From the NCBI GenBank assembly GCA_964506325.1, contig CAZDLO010000017.1, positions 1 through 46,939 on the forward strand: a stretch of 46,939 nucleotides of DNA. The letters are read 5' to 3'. Origin of the DNA: CAINVV01 sp964506325 (GTDB lineage Bacteria > Bacteroidota > Bacteroidia > Bacteroidales > Prolixibacteraceae). The notes beneath the pieces were generated by a model, which made no database searches, had not been told where the DNA came from, and was given only the letters and a program-made list of their open reading frames with translations. Positions 1 through 7,856 of this stretch are shown here, piece by piece (position 1 is the stretch's first letter; the number at the start of each line of letters is the position of its first letter). Position numbers and translations under genes: made by a program.

Positions 1-3
1 TGG

Positions 4-248
4 TGACACAGGGCGATGCCCTGTGCTAATGCTATTGCCCTTTCAGGGCATGAACGATAAACATGTATTATTATCCTATTGTTTTGAAACTGTTGCTATT
101 GCCCTTTCAGGGCTGGACTCAACTATAATTATTTATCAAATGGTTTTTAATGGTATTAATTCCCATGATGTTGGATTGGAAAATTTGAACTCCAATTCTT
201 ACACCCTGAAAGGGTGACAGCAATAGCACAGGGCATCGCCCTGTGTCA
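4..248. repeat. Inverted pair of composite palindromic repeats
   Basis: The left unit (4-49) holds a perfect 8-bp hairpin CACAGGGC-GAT-GCCCTGTG at 7-25, then a 5-bp hairpin GCCCT-TTC-AGGGC at 37-49. The right unit (202-248) is nearly its reverse complement: hairpin CACCCT-GAA-AGGGTG at 202-216 and the same CACAGGGC hairpin at 227-245. An extra GCTATTGCCCTTTCAGGGC copy lies at 94-112, and a degenerate one near 270-289. This looks like a REP/BIME-type dispersed intergenic element. I recall similar sequences scattered through Bacteroidota genomes, but their number cannot be counted here. No gene is supported in 1-347. Confidence 0.75.
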
Positions 249-347
249 TGATAAAACGTTGAAAATTTAGCCCTGAAATGGCGAAAGCACATCAATCAGC
301 AATGTAATCTCCGGAGTCCCGGTCCCCCAATCGAAAATCCAAAATTA

Positions 348-1052
348 TTATTCCTCGTCATCCTTATCCATCTTCTTAAGGTTGGGTTTTCCCTCCAGTA
401 CAACAACAATCTCGCCTTTCACCTGTTTGGCAGAAAAATGAGCCAACGCTTCTGAGCAGGTGCCGCGGAAATTCTCCTCATACAGCTTGCTCAGCTCACG
501 GGAAACAGACACCATCCGTGCAGGGCCAAAATGTGCCACGAATTGTTCCAGCAGTTTGACAAGCCTGAAAGGTGATTCGTAAAAAATAATGGTCCTGATT
601 TCAGACTCCAGTTCTGTCAGTTTTTTCTCTCTCCCCTTCTTTTGCGGAATGAAACCTTCAAAACAAAATCTGTCGCTTGGAAACCCGGAATTGACAAGTG
701 CGGGAACAAATGCAGTAGCACCGGGCAGGCATTCAATGTCAACGCCCTTTTCAATACAGGTCCTTACCAGGAGAAACCCGGGATCTGATATGGATGGAGT
801 GCCGGCATCGGAAATCAGGGCAATCGAAACGCCGCCGAGAATCTGGTCGGCCACACGTTCAACGGTTTTATGCTCGTTGAATTTATGATGTGATGCAAGT
901 TTTGTTTCAATGCCGTAATGCCTGAGCAAATGCGAAGATGTACGTGTATCCTCCGCCAGGATCAGGTCGACCTCCTTTAATATCCTCACAGCCCGGAAGG
1001 TGATGTCCTCAAGGTTGCCGATAGGAGTGGGAACGAGGTAGAGCTTGCTCAT
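348..1052 (-). CDS. rsmI: 16S rRNA (cytidine(1402)-2'-O)-methyltransferase RsmI
   Basis: The 234-residue protein belongs to the tetrapyrrole (SAM) methylase fold that 2'-O-methylates C1402 in the decoding centre of 16S rRNA. Visible signatures are the N-terminal YLVPTPIGNLEDIT (about residues 5-18), AEDTRTSSHLL (33-43), SDAGTPSISDPG (81-92) and FYESPFRL (about 157-164). It is shorter at the C-terminus than the E. coli enzyme (about 286 residues), and it ends in a lysine/acid-rich tail. The ATG at 1052 abuts an array of 14-bp tandem repeats, so no ordinary promoter is visible directly upstream. It could be read from the upstream hypothetical gene at 1146-1850, which lies on the same strand. 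Confidence 0.95.
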   Translation of the reverse strand: MSKLYLVPTPIGNLEDITFRAVRILKEVDLILAEDTRTSSHLLRHYGIETKLASHHKFNEHKTVERVADQILGGVSIALISDAGTPSISDPGFLLVRTCIEKGVDIECLPGATAFVPALVNSGFPSDRFCFEGFIPQKKGREKKLTELESEIRTIIFYESPFRLVKLLEQFVAHFGPARMVSVSRELSKLYEENFRGTCSEALAHFSAKQVKGEIVVVLEGKPNLKKMDKDDEE

Positions 1053-1056
1053 TAGT

Positions 1057-1115
1057 TAGGAGTTATGAGTTAGGAGTTATGAATTAGGAGTTATGAATTA
1101 GGAGTTAGGAGTTGG
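1057..1115. repeat. 14-bp tandem repeat, 3 full units plus partials
   Basis: Units TAGGAGTTATGAGT (1057-1070) and TAGGAGTTATGAAT (1071-1084 and 1085-1098) are followed by partial copies to 1115. The array fills most of the 93-bp gap between the hypothetical gene and rsmI, directly next to the rsmI start codon. The AGGAG core is on the plus strand, so it is not a ribosome binding site for rsmI. Confidence 0.85.
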
Positions 1116-1145
1116 CCATTGTCCCTGATTATTTCTGCTATTCCG

Positions 1146-1850
1146 TCAGGAAAATCTTCTTTTCACCAGCTGAACAAATTTTTCGGAGGCTTCACTTTTG
1201 GTCCATTTGAAATTTGATTTCAGGTAAGTGACTGCCTCTTTGATGTCCTGCAGGCGGTCGAGGGCTGATACAGTGTCATCCAGCCTGGATTTGTCATTGC
1301 CGAAGAGTTCACGCTGAAAAAGGAAACGGTCGTTAAGACTCATTCCCTCTTTAAGGCTTTTCAAGGGTGCTGCCCTGAACTGTGGAGCAGGCTCCTTTTG
1401 GTCATCATAAAGTACATCTGCCTGCTCCTGAGTTTCAGCAACCACCGGACTGGAGGTTTCAACAATAACAGACGCCGCGACAGGAGACATTACAGGCTGC
1501 GCAGATTCAGTAATCCTGACCTCCGGAGCAGGCTTCTCCACCTCAACAAGCTTTGGAACAACGATTGTTTCCGGCTCAGGTTCTGGTAGGATGGCAGCCG
1601 TGGGAGGGATAACAGCTTCTTCTGGTTTCTCCCTGGCATTTGCCATTAAAGCTTGTTTTGCTGCCTGCGAATGTTGTGAAATCTGGTGCAAAAGCATTTC
1701 AAATTCACCTGAGACAACCTTGCTGCGGGCCAGGGCAAGTTCCACCTCTTCTTTCGACAGATCCGGATCTTCCATCATTCCGGATGCCAGGTCGTCCAGT
1801 AAGGCAAGCTCCTGTTTGATGACCTTAAGCCATATATTCTTATCCATCAT
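1146..1850 (-). CDS. Conserved hypothetical protein, Bacteroidota type
   Basis: I do not recognise a characterised function for this 234-residue protein. The N-terminal 75 residues are predicted helical and acidic (WLKVIKQELALLDDLASGM). The middle (about 75-165) is a low-complexity linker rich in Pro, Glu, Val and Ala. The C-terminal 65 residues form a compact helical block (SLNDRFLFQRELFGNDKSRL to VQLVKRRFS), which looks like the conserved part; similar tails occur in uncharacterised Bacteroidota proteins. There is no signal peptide or membrane segment, so it is probably cytoplasmic. The first two codons are both ATG (1850 and 1847), and either could be the start. It is divergent from tdk across a 334-bp spacer. 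Confidence 0.8.
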   Translation of the reverse strand: MMDKNIWLKVIKQELALLDDLASGMMEDPDLSKEEVELALARSKVVSGEFEMLLHQISQHSQAAKQALMANAREKPEEAVIPPTAAILPEPEPETIVVPKLVEVEKPAPEVRITESAQPVMSPVAASVIVETSSPVVAETQEQADVLYDDQKEPAPQFRAAPLKSLKEGMSLNDRFLFQRELFGNDKSRLDDTVSALDRLQDIKEAVTYLKSNFKWTKSEASEKFVQLVKRRFS

Positions 1851-1895
1851 AAAATATTTATATTACAAAGAGAATAATTCGTTTCGGTAAAAATA

Positions 1896-1903
1896 CAAAT
1901 ATA
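1896..1903 (-). promoter_or_regulatory. Candidate Bacteroidota -7 element (TATATTTG)
   Basis: The minus strand reads TATATTTG, a full match to the TAnnTTTG -7 element of the Bacteroidota primary sigma factor. It lies about 46 bases before the start codon of the hypothetical gene at 1850. The -33 match is poor, so this is only a candidate. Confidence 0.35.
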
Positions 1904-1992
1904 ACCTCATCCGGCTATCAAATCAATGGACAATGGATAATTGAAACCAGACAATTGGCAAACATCAGGCAATTCCACGTTCCCCGGGTATC

Positions 1993-2064
1993 TCCTTTGT
2001 GTTTAAGCTTCTTTGTGGCAGTAAACATCAGCCGAAAAGACACAAAGTCACAAGGTAACACAAG
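1993..2064. repeat. Imperfect inverted repeat of CTTTGTG/CACAAAG units
   Basis: Within the 334-bp spacer 1851-2184 two CTTTGTG-type stretches (1993-2018) face two CACAAAG/CACAAG-type stretches (2038-2064). They could form a long imperfect hairpin. Similar 'cacaaag' intergenic repeats are familiar from Bacteroidota genomes. The rest of the spacer is AT-rich, with no gene. Confidence 0.5.
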
Positions 2065-2184
2065 AAATTTTGGCTAAAAAAATACCCGCAGAATTTAAAC
2101 GGTCTCTCAAAAATTAAACAATTTTGTCGGAATCATAGAAAGGTTTTATGCATGCATGAAGCAGAAAAAAACTATTTTTGATCT

Positions 2185-2766
2185 ATGTTTATTGAAAGTA
2201 ATTTAAACAGCGGTCGCAAGAGGGGATGGATAGAAGTTATCTCCGGTTCAATGTTTTCAGGGAAAACAGAGGAACTGATTCGCCGCTTACGGCGTGCCGA
2301 AATCGCCAGGCAGCGTGTTGAAATATTCAAACCGACCACCGATACCAGGTATTCCCTGAGCGAGGTGGTCTCCCACAATGAAAATTCCATAAGGTCGACC
2401 GCCATTGACAACTCGTCCACCATATTATTGCTTTCCGGAAATATCGATGTTATCGGCATTGATGAGGCTCAGTTTTTTGACGAAAACCTGGTGGAAGTAT
2501 GCAACACGCTGGCAGACATGGGTATACGCATCATTGTTGCCGGGCTTGACATGGACTTCCGCGGAAAACCATTCGGCCCTATGCCCGGCTTAATGGCCTG
2601 CGCCGAGTTCGTAACCAAGGTACATGCCGTCTGCATGAGATGCGGACACATCGCTCACTTCAGTCACAGGTTTTCAGATGCTGAGAAACTGGTTGTGCTG
2701 GGAGAGAAAGACAGCTACGAACCGCTGTGCCGCGAGTGTTTCCATGGGATAACCCAGAAAAAATGA
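2185..2766 (+). CDS. tdk: Thymidine kinase (type II)
   Basis: Phosphorylates thymidine to dTMP with ATP in the pyrimidine salvage pathway. The 193-residue protein shows the type II TK features: P-loop GSMFSGKT at residues 21-28, the Walker-B-like DEAQFF at 93-98, and the lasso region PFGPMPGLM. Two Cys pairs, CMRC (about 153-156) and CREC (about 186-189), should bind the structural zinc. The length and N-terminus fit family members, supporting the ATG at 2185. A TATTTTTG box at 2173-2180 lies only four bases before the start codon; if used it would give an almost leaderless mRNA. The stop codon overlaps the next gene's ATG (ATGA), so the two are translationally coupled. Confidence 0.96.
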   Translation: MFIESNLNSGRKRGWIEVISGSMFSGKTEELIRRLRRAEIARQRVEIFKPTTDTRYSLSEVVSHNENSIRSTAIDNSSTILLLSGNIDVIGIDEAQFFDENLVEVCNTLADMGIRIIVAGLDMDFRGKPFGPMPGLMACAEFVTKVHAVCMRCGHIAHFSHRFSDAEKLVVLGEKDSYEPLCRECFHGITQKK

Positions 2767-5249
2767 CCACCTACCTTTTATCCGATATCGCTGTCATCAT
2801 CGGGGGCCGGCTGGTACAATACGGAAAGGTTGCGGATCATTTCATCCGATACCTCTCTTTCGACAGCAGGACCATCCTTTCAGGCAGCGAGACTCTATTT
2901 TTCGCCCTGAAAAACGAGCGGAATGACGGGCATAAATATTTGTCAGATGCCCATGACCATGAAGTCCGCTCCTTTGTCGTGGAAAGTATACCTGAAAATA
3001 AGAACCACCGGCCGGAGGACGCCTACATCCTGGTTGAAAACACCCTGGATGCATTACAAAAGCTGGCTGCGCACCACCGCAAAAGGTTCAGCTACCCGGT
3101 AACAGCCATCACTGGCAGCAATGGAAAAACAATTGTCAAAGAATGGCTGGCAGAATTATTGGGACATGGTTTGCACATTGTCCGCAGTCCGCGGAGTTAC
3201 AACTCACAAATCGGCAATCCACTGTCAGTCTGGCTAATGAATGACAGTCACGACCTCGCACTCTTTGAAGCCGGCATCTCCAAACCGGGAGAAATGGAGA
3301 AACTGGAAACAATTTTACGGCCGGATCATGGAATCTTTACCCATTTCGGGAATGCGCACCTGGAAAATTTCACCTCCCCTGCTGAAATGGCAGCAGAGAA
3401 AGTGAAGCTTTTTGTCAACTGCAAACTCATTGTCTATTGCCGGGATTTTGACCTCATTCATGATGCCATTTCAAAAGAGACTTTTACAGCCAGTCCTGTG
3501 TTTTTCAGATGGTCAGCGACTGAAAAGTCTGATTTACAGATAATATCGCGTGAATATTCCGGACAGTCAACCCATATCCGTGCACTTTACCGCGACACGA
3601 TCATTGCCCTCGACATTCCTTTCACAGACGGGGCCCATGTTGAAAATGCGATTCATTGCTGGGCCTATCTTCTGGCTACAGGTTGTGAGCCGGGAAGTTT
3701 TGAGGAGAGATTCAGGAACCTCCCGCCCATTTCGATGCGGCTGGAAATAAAACACGGAATCAACGGATGTTCCATCATCGACGACAGTTACAACTCCGAT
3801 ACAGCCTCACTGGTCAATGCCCTCGATTTTCTGAGTCAGCAGAATGATGCCCGGAAGTTCAAAAGCACCCTTATTCTTTCGGATATACTCCAGTCAGGGA
3901 AAAACCCTGAACAACTTTACCGGGAAGTGGCCGAATACACCAGGCTCTGCAACATCGGCTGCCTGATTGGTATCGGGCAGGAAATCAGCAACTTCAGTCA
4001 CCTTTTCAGCGTACCGGAGGCCAGGTTCTTCCCGGGCACTGACTCATTTCTACTTCAGTTCCGGGAATCGGATTACAGGAATGAGATGATCCTGCTGAAA
4101 GGAGCCAGAAGTTTCAGGTTCGACAGGATATCATCCCTGCTCCAGGAGAAAAAACACCAGACTGTCATGGAGATCGACCTGAGTGCAATGGTTTATAATC
4201 TCAACCACTACAGGAGCCTGCTAAAACCCGAAACAAAACTGATGGCGATGGTCAAAGCTTTCTCTTACGGCACCGGCTCGGTGGAAGTTGCCAAAATACT
4301 TCAGCACCGGAGGGTCGATTACCTCGCCGTTGCCATTGCCGATGAAGGTATGGAGTTGCGGAATGCCGGAATTGACCTGCCCATCGTTGTGATGAATCCG
4401 GAGGAGCACAGCTTCAGCACCATGATTGAGAACAGGCTGGAACCGAATATATACCGGGTTTCCCTGTTGCACACCTTTGATGAGGCACTCAGGAGAAGTG
4501 CTGTCAACAATTTTCCGGTCCATATCAAAATAGATACTGGAATGAACCGTCTCGGGTTTAAATCTGCGGAGGAAATTGAAGACCTGGCAACATTTATCCG
4601 GTCCAGGGAAACCCTGTACATCCGGTCGGTATTTACCCACCTGGCAGTGAGTGAAGATTCACAGAATGACAGTTTTACCCACCAGCAATTCAACCTTTTC
4701 AAACAATTAAGCAGTCTGATAACCAGCAGGTTTGATTACAAAATCCTGTTGCATATCCTTAACTCTGCAGGCATCGAGCGATTTCCGGAAATGCAGCTGG
4801 ACATGGTAAGGCTGGGAATCGGGTTATACGGCGCCAGTTCCGGGCAATCGGCCCACCTTAAAAATGTGGCCACCTTAAAATCTACTATTTCGCAGATAAA
4901 GACGGTAAATTCAAACGAATCAGTTGGTTATGGCAGACATTTCAGGGCCGGCAAACCGACCAGGATCGCAGTAATCCCGATAGGCTATGCTGACGGATTC
5001 AGCAGGAGGCTGGGCAACGGGGTTGGCAGCGTGCTGATCAACGGAAAGGCTGCCCCCATTGTTGGAACAATCTGCATGGACATGTGCATGGCCGACGTGT
5101 CGGATATTGAATGCAGGGAAGACGACAGCGTCATCATTTTTGGTGAAGGCCAGTCAGTAATAAAAGTTGCAGAGTGGATGGGAACCATACCTTACGAGGT
5201 GCTCACCACCATAGGTCAGAGGGTGAAAAGAGTTTACCACGAGGAATAA
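2763..5249 (+). CDS. murF-alr: Bifunctional MurF ligase / alanine racemase
   Basis: An 828-residue fusion. The N-terminal half (about 1-460) is a Mur ligase that adds D-Ala-D-Ala to UDP-MurNAc-tripeptide, with ATP loop TGSNGKT at about 117-123. The C-terminal part (about 467-828) is a PLP alanine racemase, with the PLP lysine K498 in MAMVKAFSYG, the catalytic tyrosine in IGYADGFSRR (about 742) and the substrate-side motif ICMDMCM. One polypeptide therefore makes D-Ala from L-Ala and carries out the ligation that consumes D-Ala-D-Ala; the D-Ala-D-Ala ligase itself (Ddl) is not encoded in the window. MurF-Alr fusions are known in Bacteroidota. I chose the ATG at 2763 because it overlaps the tdk stop as ATGA; an upstream in-frame ATG at 2727 lies inside tdk. 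Confidence 0.95.
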   Translation: MTTYLLSDIAVIIGGRLVQYGKVADHFIRYLSFDSRTILSGSETLFFALKNERNDGHKYLSDAHDHEVRSFVVESIPENKNHRPEDAYILVENTLDALQKLAAHHRKRFSYPVTAITGSNGKTIVKEWLAELLGHGLHIVRSPRSYNSQIGNPLSVWLMNDSHDLALFEAGISKPGEMEKLETILRPDHGIFTHFGNAHLENFTSPAEMAAEKVKLFVNCKLIVYCRDFDLIHDAISKETFTASPVFFRWSATEKSDLQIISREYSGQSTHIRALYRDTIIALDIPFTDGAHVENAIHCWAYLLATGCEPGSFEERFRNLPPISMRLEIKHGINGCSIIDDSYNSDTASLVNALDFLSQQNDARKFKSTLILSDILQSGKNPEQLYREVAEYTRLCNIGCLIGIGQEISNFSHLFSVPEARFFPGTDSFLLQFRESDYRNEMILLKGARSFRFDRISSLLQEKKHQTVMEIDLSAMVYNLNHYRSLLKPETKLMAMVKAFSYGTGSVEVAKILQHRRVDYLAVAIADEGMELRNAGIDLPIVVMNPEEHSFSTMIENRLEPNIYRVSLLHTFDEALRRSAVNNFPVHIKIDTGMNRLGFKSAEEIEDLATFIRSRETLYIRSVFTHLAVSEDSQNDSFTHQQFNLFKQLSSLITSRFDYKILLHILNSAGIERFPEMQLDMVRLGIGLYGASSGQSAHLKNVATLKSTISQIKTVNSNESVGYGRHFRAGKPTRIAVIPIGYADGFSRRLGNGVGSVLINGKAAPIVGTICMDMCMADVSDIECREDDSVIIFGEGQSVIKVAEWMGTIPYEVLTTIGQRVKRVYHEE

Positions 5250-5262
5250 CCCGGTTTTGCGA

Positions 5263-5964
5263 TCAGCCTTGCTTGCTTACTTTTTCGAGCTTAGAAAGAT
5301 CAATGATTTTGATCTTTCTGCCGTCCATGGAGATAATTTTCTCCCCGGCAAAAGTGGAGAGTGTGCGAATGGCATTGGAGGCTGTCATGTTGGATAAGCT
5401 GGCCAGGTCTTCCCGGGAAAGATAGACTTTTAGCGTCTGGCCGTCATTTTCAAACCCATACTTTTCTTTAAGAAACAGGATAGATTCGGCCAGCCTGCCG
5501 CGAATGTGCTTTTGAGTCAGGCTTACCGTGCGGAGATTGGAATGCCCGAGTTCGAGGGCCAGATCCTTCAACAACGCCAGTGAGAAACTATGGTTTTTCA
5601 ACAAAATATTGTACAGGACCTGGGGTGGTATCGTTACAATCTCCGAATCCTCGATGGCGATGGCAGTGCCGTTGTGGGGTTCTCCGGCAATGAGCGAACG
5701 GTAACTGATCAATCCGTTGTCGGTGAACATCCTGATAATCTGCTCTCTCCCGCTTATGCCTTCCTTGATCATCTTTACTTTTCCCTCTTTCAGGTATTGC
5801 ATTCCGACAGGCACATCACCTTCCTTGAAGATGTATTCGTTTTTCCGGAAACGGGAGACAGTGCTGTTTGAATTCACAACAGACATCTCGTCGGCTGACA
5901 GCTGATTGAATATGCAGTTCTCTCCCCTGAACGGACTTTCAAAACCAAAATTATCGGACATCAT
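5263..5964 (-). CDS. Crp/Fnr-family transcriptional regulator
   Basis: The 233-residue protein has an N-terminal cyclic-nucleotide-binding-like beta-roll (about 20-140, FRKNEYIFKEGDVPVGMQYL) and a dimerisation helix. A C-terminal winged helix-turn-helix follows (about 170-225, LSREDLASLSNMTASNAIRT). The Arg/Glu pair typical of cAMP-binding CRP is not obvious, and there is no clear Cys cluster for an FNR-type iron-sulfur cluster: only one Cys (C17) is visible. The effector is therefore unknown. It converges on murF-alr with 13 bp between stops. A dyad ATGTT-N4-AACAT lies just upstream of its start and could be an autoregulatory site. The start could be either of two adjacent ATG codons (5964 or 5961). 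Confidence 0.88.
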   Translation of the reverse strand: MMSDNFGFESPFRGENCIFNQLSADEMSVVNSNSTVSRFRKNEYIFKEGDVPVGMQYLKEGKVKMIKEGISGREQIIRMFTDNGLISYRSLIAGEPHNGTAIAIEDSEIVTIPPQVLYNILLKNHSFSLALLKDLALELGHSNLRTVSLTQKHIRGRLAESILFLKEKYGFENDGQTLKVYLSREDLASLSNMTASNAIRTLSTFAGEKIISMDGRKIKIIDLSKLEKVSKQG

Positions 5965-5973
5965 GCTGAAAAA

Positions 5974-5987
5974 ATGTTTTACAACAT
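5974..5987. promoter_or_regulatory. Dyad ATGTT-N4-AACAT, possible Crp/Fnr operator
   Basis: A perfect 5-bp inverted repeat (arms at 5974-5978 and 5983-5987). It lies between the candidate promoter at 5988-5995 and the start codon of the Crp/Fnr gene, where a self-binding regulator would repress. The symmetry is seen; the function is inferred. Confidence 0.3.
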
Positions 5988-5995
5988 CAAAAGTA
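5988..5995 (-). promoter_or_regulatory. Candidate -7 element TACTTTTG for the Crp/Fnr gene
   Basis: The minus strand reads TACTTTTG, a full match to TAnnTTTG, 23 bases before the start codon at 5964. No good -33 TTTG is seen. Confidence 0.35.
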
Positions 5996-6042
5996 TAAAA
6001 AAAACCAGCATACAGATTAGGTGCCTGATTTTTTGATGTTTT

Positions 6043-7692
6043 CTACCTTGGATAACTAGCAACGATTGGCATTTTGCGGCCAAATCCAAAGGCCTTGGAG
6101 GAGATCCTCAACGTGGGAGGTGCCTGAAAACGCTTGTATTCGTTGCGGTTGACAAGGTTGACAACTTTCCTGACGACCTCCTCATCATATCCCGACGAAA
6201 TGATTTCCCGGATGCTGACAGCCTGGTCGATGTACTGGAAAAGGATGGCATCCAGCAACTCATATTCCGGCAGGGAGTCAGAATCCTTCTGATCGGGCCT
6301 CAATTCTGCGGACGGAGGTTTCATGATCGTGTTTTCAGGAATGATCTCCTCCTCCCTGTTGATGTACCTGGACAACCGGTACACCTCTGTTTTGTACAAA
6401 TCACCCAGAACAGACAATCCACCGTTCATATCCCCGTACAATGTGCCATAGCCCACTGCCGCCTCGCTTTTGTTCGAAGTGTTGAGCAATATATGTCCGA
6501 ATTTGTTGCAAAAGGCCATCAGGAGGCTTCCCCTGATTCGCGCCTGGATGTTTTCTTCGGCCAGGTCGAAGGGCAAACCCCTGAAAACGCCTGCGAGAGC
6601 ATCGTCAAATGCCTCAGCGATCCCGGAAATCGGGACGATCTCATAGGCCACCTTCAGCCGGTCGGCCAGCACAATGGCATCGTTGATGGAATGGTCTGAG
6701 GAAAATCTTGAAGGCATCAAAAGAACTTTGACGTTTTCTGAACCCAGTGCCCTTACGGCAAGTACCAGGGTCAGGGCAGAGTCGATGCCTCCTGACAGGC
6801 CGAGAGTGGCCTTTTTGAATCCGGACTTCCTGAAATAATCGGAAATGCCAAGGACAAGTGCCTGTTCAATTTTTTCAGAGGTATCGGTGGTTTGCTGTAC
6901 CACATCAAGGTTCATCTCCGAAGTGTCAAAAACTGAAAAATCCTCGCGGAAATAGGCCATTTCCTTCATGATCCGGCCTTCACGGCCAATCACCAGGGAG
7001 CCTCCATCGAAAACAAGCTCCGTATTGGCACCAACCTGGTTGACATAAATGATAGGGACATTGTATTGTATGGCATTGCCTGAGAGGATTTCCTTTCTTA
7101 ACGACTCCTGGTGGTAAGAAAAGGGCGAGGCCGAAAGGTTGATCACCAGGTCGGGACCAAGTTTGCAATTTTCCTCCATGGGCGAGGTAGAATAGAGATT
7201 CTCTCTTCCAAACGCACTCATCACCTTTTGGTTAAACCAAAGATCCTCACATATGGTCACTGCAATCTTCGTTCCGTTTACTTCAACCAGGCTGAATTCC
7301 CTGTTGGATTCAAAGTGACGGTATTCGTCAAAAACATCGTAGGTTGGCAACAGGGTTTTGTGATGAATGCTGCTGATCTTTCCATCCTGCAAAAAGAAGG
7401 CAGAATTAAACAGCATCTTTCCGCTCGGACTGGGGTTGATGCTCGGGCCACCCACCAGGGCAGCTATCCCGGTGCAATGCGAGGCAATCTCCGCCATCGA
7501 CTCCAATGCTTCCCTCACAAATTCAAGCCTCTCCAGCAAATCGTTCGGGTAATAACCGCACACCGAGAGCTCGGAGAAAACCACCAGGTCGGCCCTTTCT
7601 TCCTTTGCCCTTTCGATGGACGCGATAATCCGGGCACTGTTTTCCGGGAAATTCCCGACGTGGTAATTCAATTGGGCCAGGGCTATCCTCAT
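6043..7692 (-). CDS. nadE: Glutamine-dependent NAD+ synthetase
   Basis: Makes NAD+ from deamido-NAD+, ATP and glutamine, the last step of NAD synthesis. The 549-residue protein has an N-terminal nitrilase-type glutaminase domain with catalytic triad E41 (FSELSVCGYYP), K112 (HHKTLLP) and C148 (TICEDLW). The C-terminal synthetase domain begins near residue 270 and carries the ATP pyrophosphatase loop LGLSGGIDSAL (SGGIDS about 299-304). Length and architecture are those of glutamine-using NadE enzymes. It is divergent from the GldB-family gene. A candidate promoter (TATTTTTG) is at 7765-7772. Confidence 0.96.
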   Translation of the reverse strand: MRIALAQLNYHVGNFPENSARIIASIERAKEERADLVVFSELSVCGYYPNDLLERLEFVREALESMAEIASHCTGIAALVGGPSINPSPSGKMLFNSAFFLQDGKISSIHHKTLLPTYDVFDEYRHFESNREFSLVEVNGTKIAVTICEDLWFNQKVMSAFGRENLYSTSPMEENCKLGPDLVINLSASPFSYHQESLRKEILSGNAIQYNVPIIYVNQVGANTELVFDGGSLVIGREGRIMKEMAYFREDFSVFDTSEMNLDVVQQTTDTSEKIEQALVLGISDYFRKSGFKKATLGLSGGIDSALTLVLAVRALGSENVKVLLMPSRFSSDHSINDAIVLADRLKVAYEIVPISGIAEAFDDALAGVFRGLPFDLAEENIQARIRGSLLMAFCNKFGHILLNTSNKSEAAVGYGTLYGDMNGGLSVLGDLYKTEVYRLSRYINREEEIIPENTIMKPPSAELRPDQKDSDSLPEYELLDAILFQYIDQAVSIREIISSGYDEEVVRKVVNLVNRNEYKRFQAPPTLRISSKAFGFGRKMPIVASYPR

Positions 7693-7764
7693 GGTTCACT
7701 TCAACTGTGTTAATGGGAAAAAACGATAATTAAAAATCAGCACCATTCCTTTTCGGCGATCAGA

Positions 7765-7796
7765 CAAAAATAGATAAATTCACACCGTCAAACAAT
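7765..7796 (-). promoter_or_regulatory. Candidate nadE promoter
   Basis: The minus strand has TATTTTTG at 7772-7765 (-7 element). ATTG (7796-7793) lies 20 bases upstream of it and TTTG (7792-7789) 16 bases upstream, either a possible -33. The predicted leader is about 65 bases. Confidence 0.4.
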
Positions 7797-7856
7797 GAGA
7801 AACAGGAGCATTTTATCAGCCCACGGTTTCTGTGACTGCAATTCAAATAATTTAAA

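Noticed and set aside
1..289. CRISPR array
   Set aside because: The repeats are palindromic, in both orientations, irregularly spaced and too few; there are no cas genes.
2727..2762. Upstream start for murF-alr
   Set aside because: The ATG at 2727 lies inside tdk; the ATGA junction at 2763 and the normal MurF N-terminus favour the later start.
7111..7713. A 200-residue plus-strand open frame opposite nadE
   Set aside because: Shadow of the NadE glutaminase domain, no independent features.
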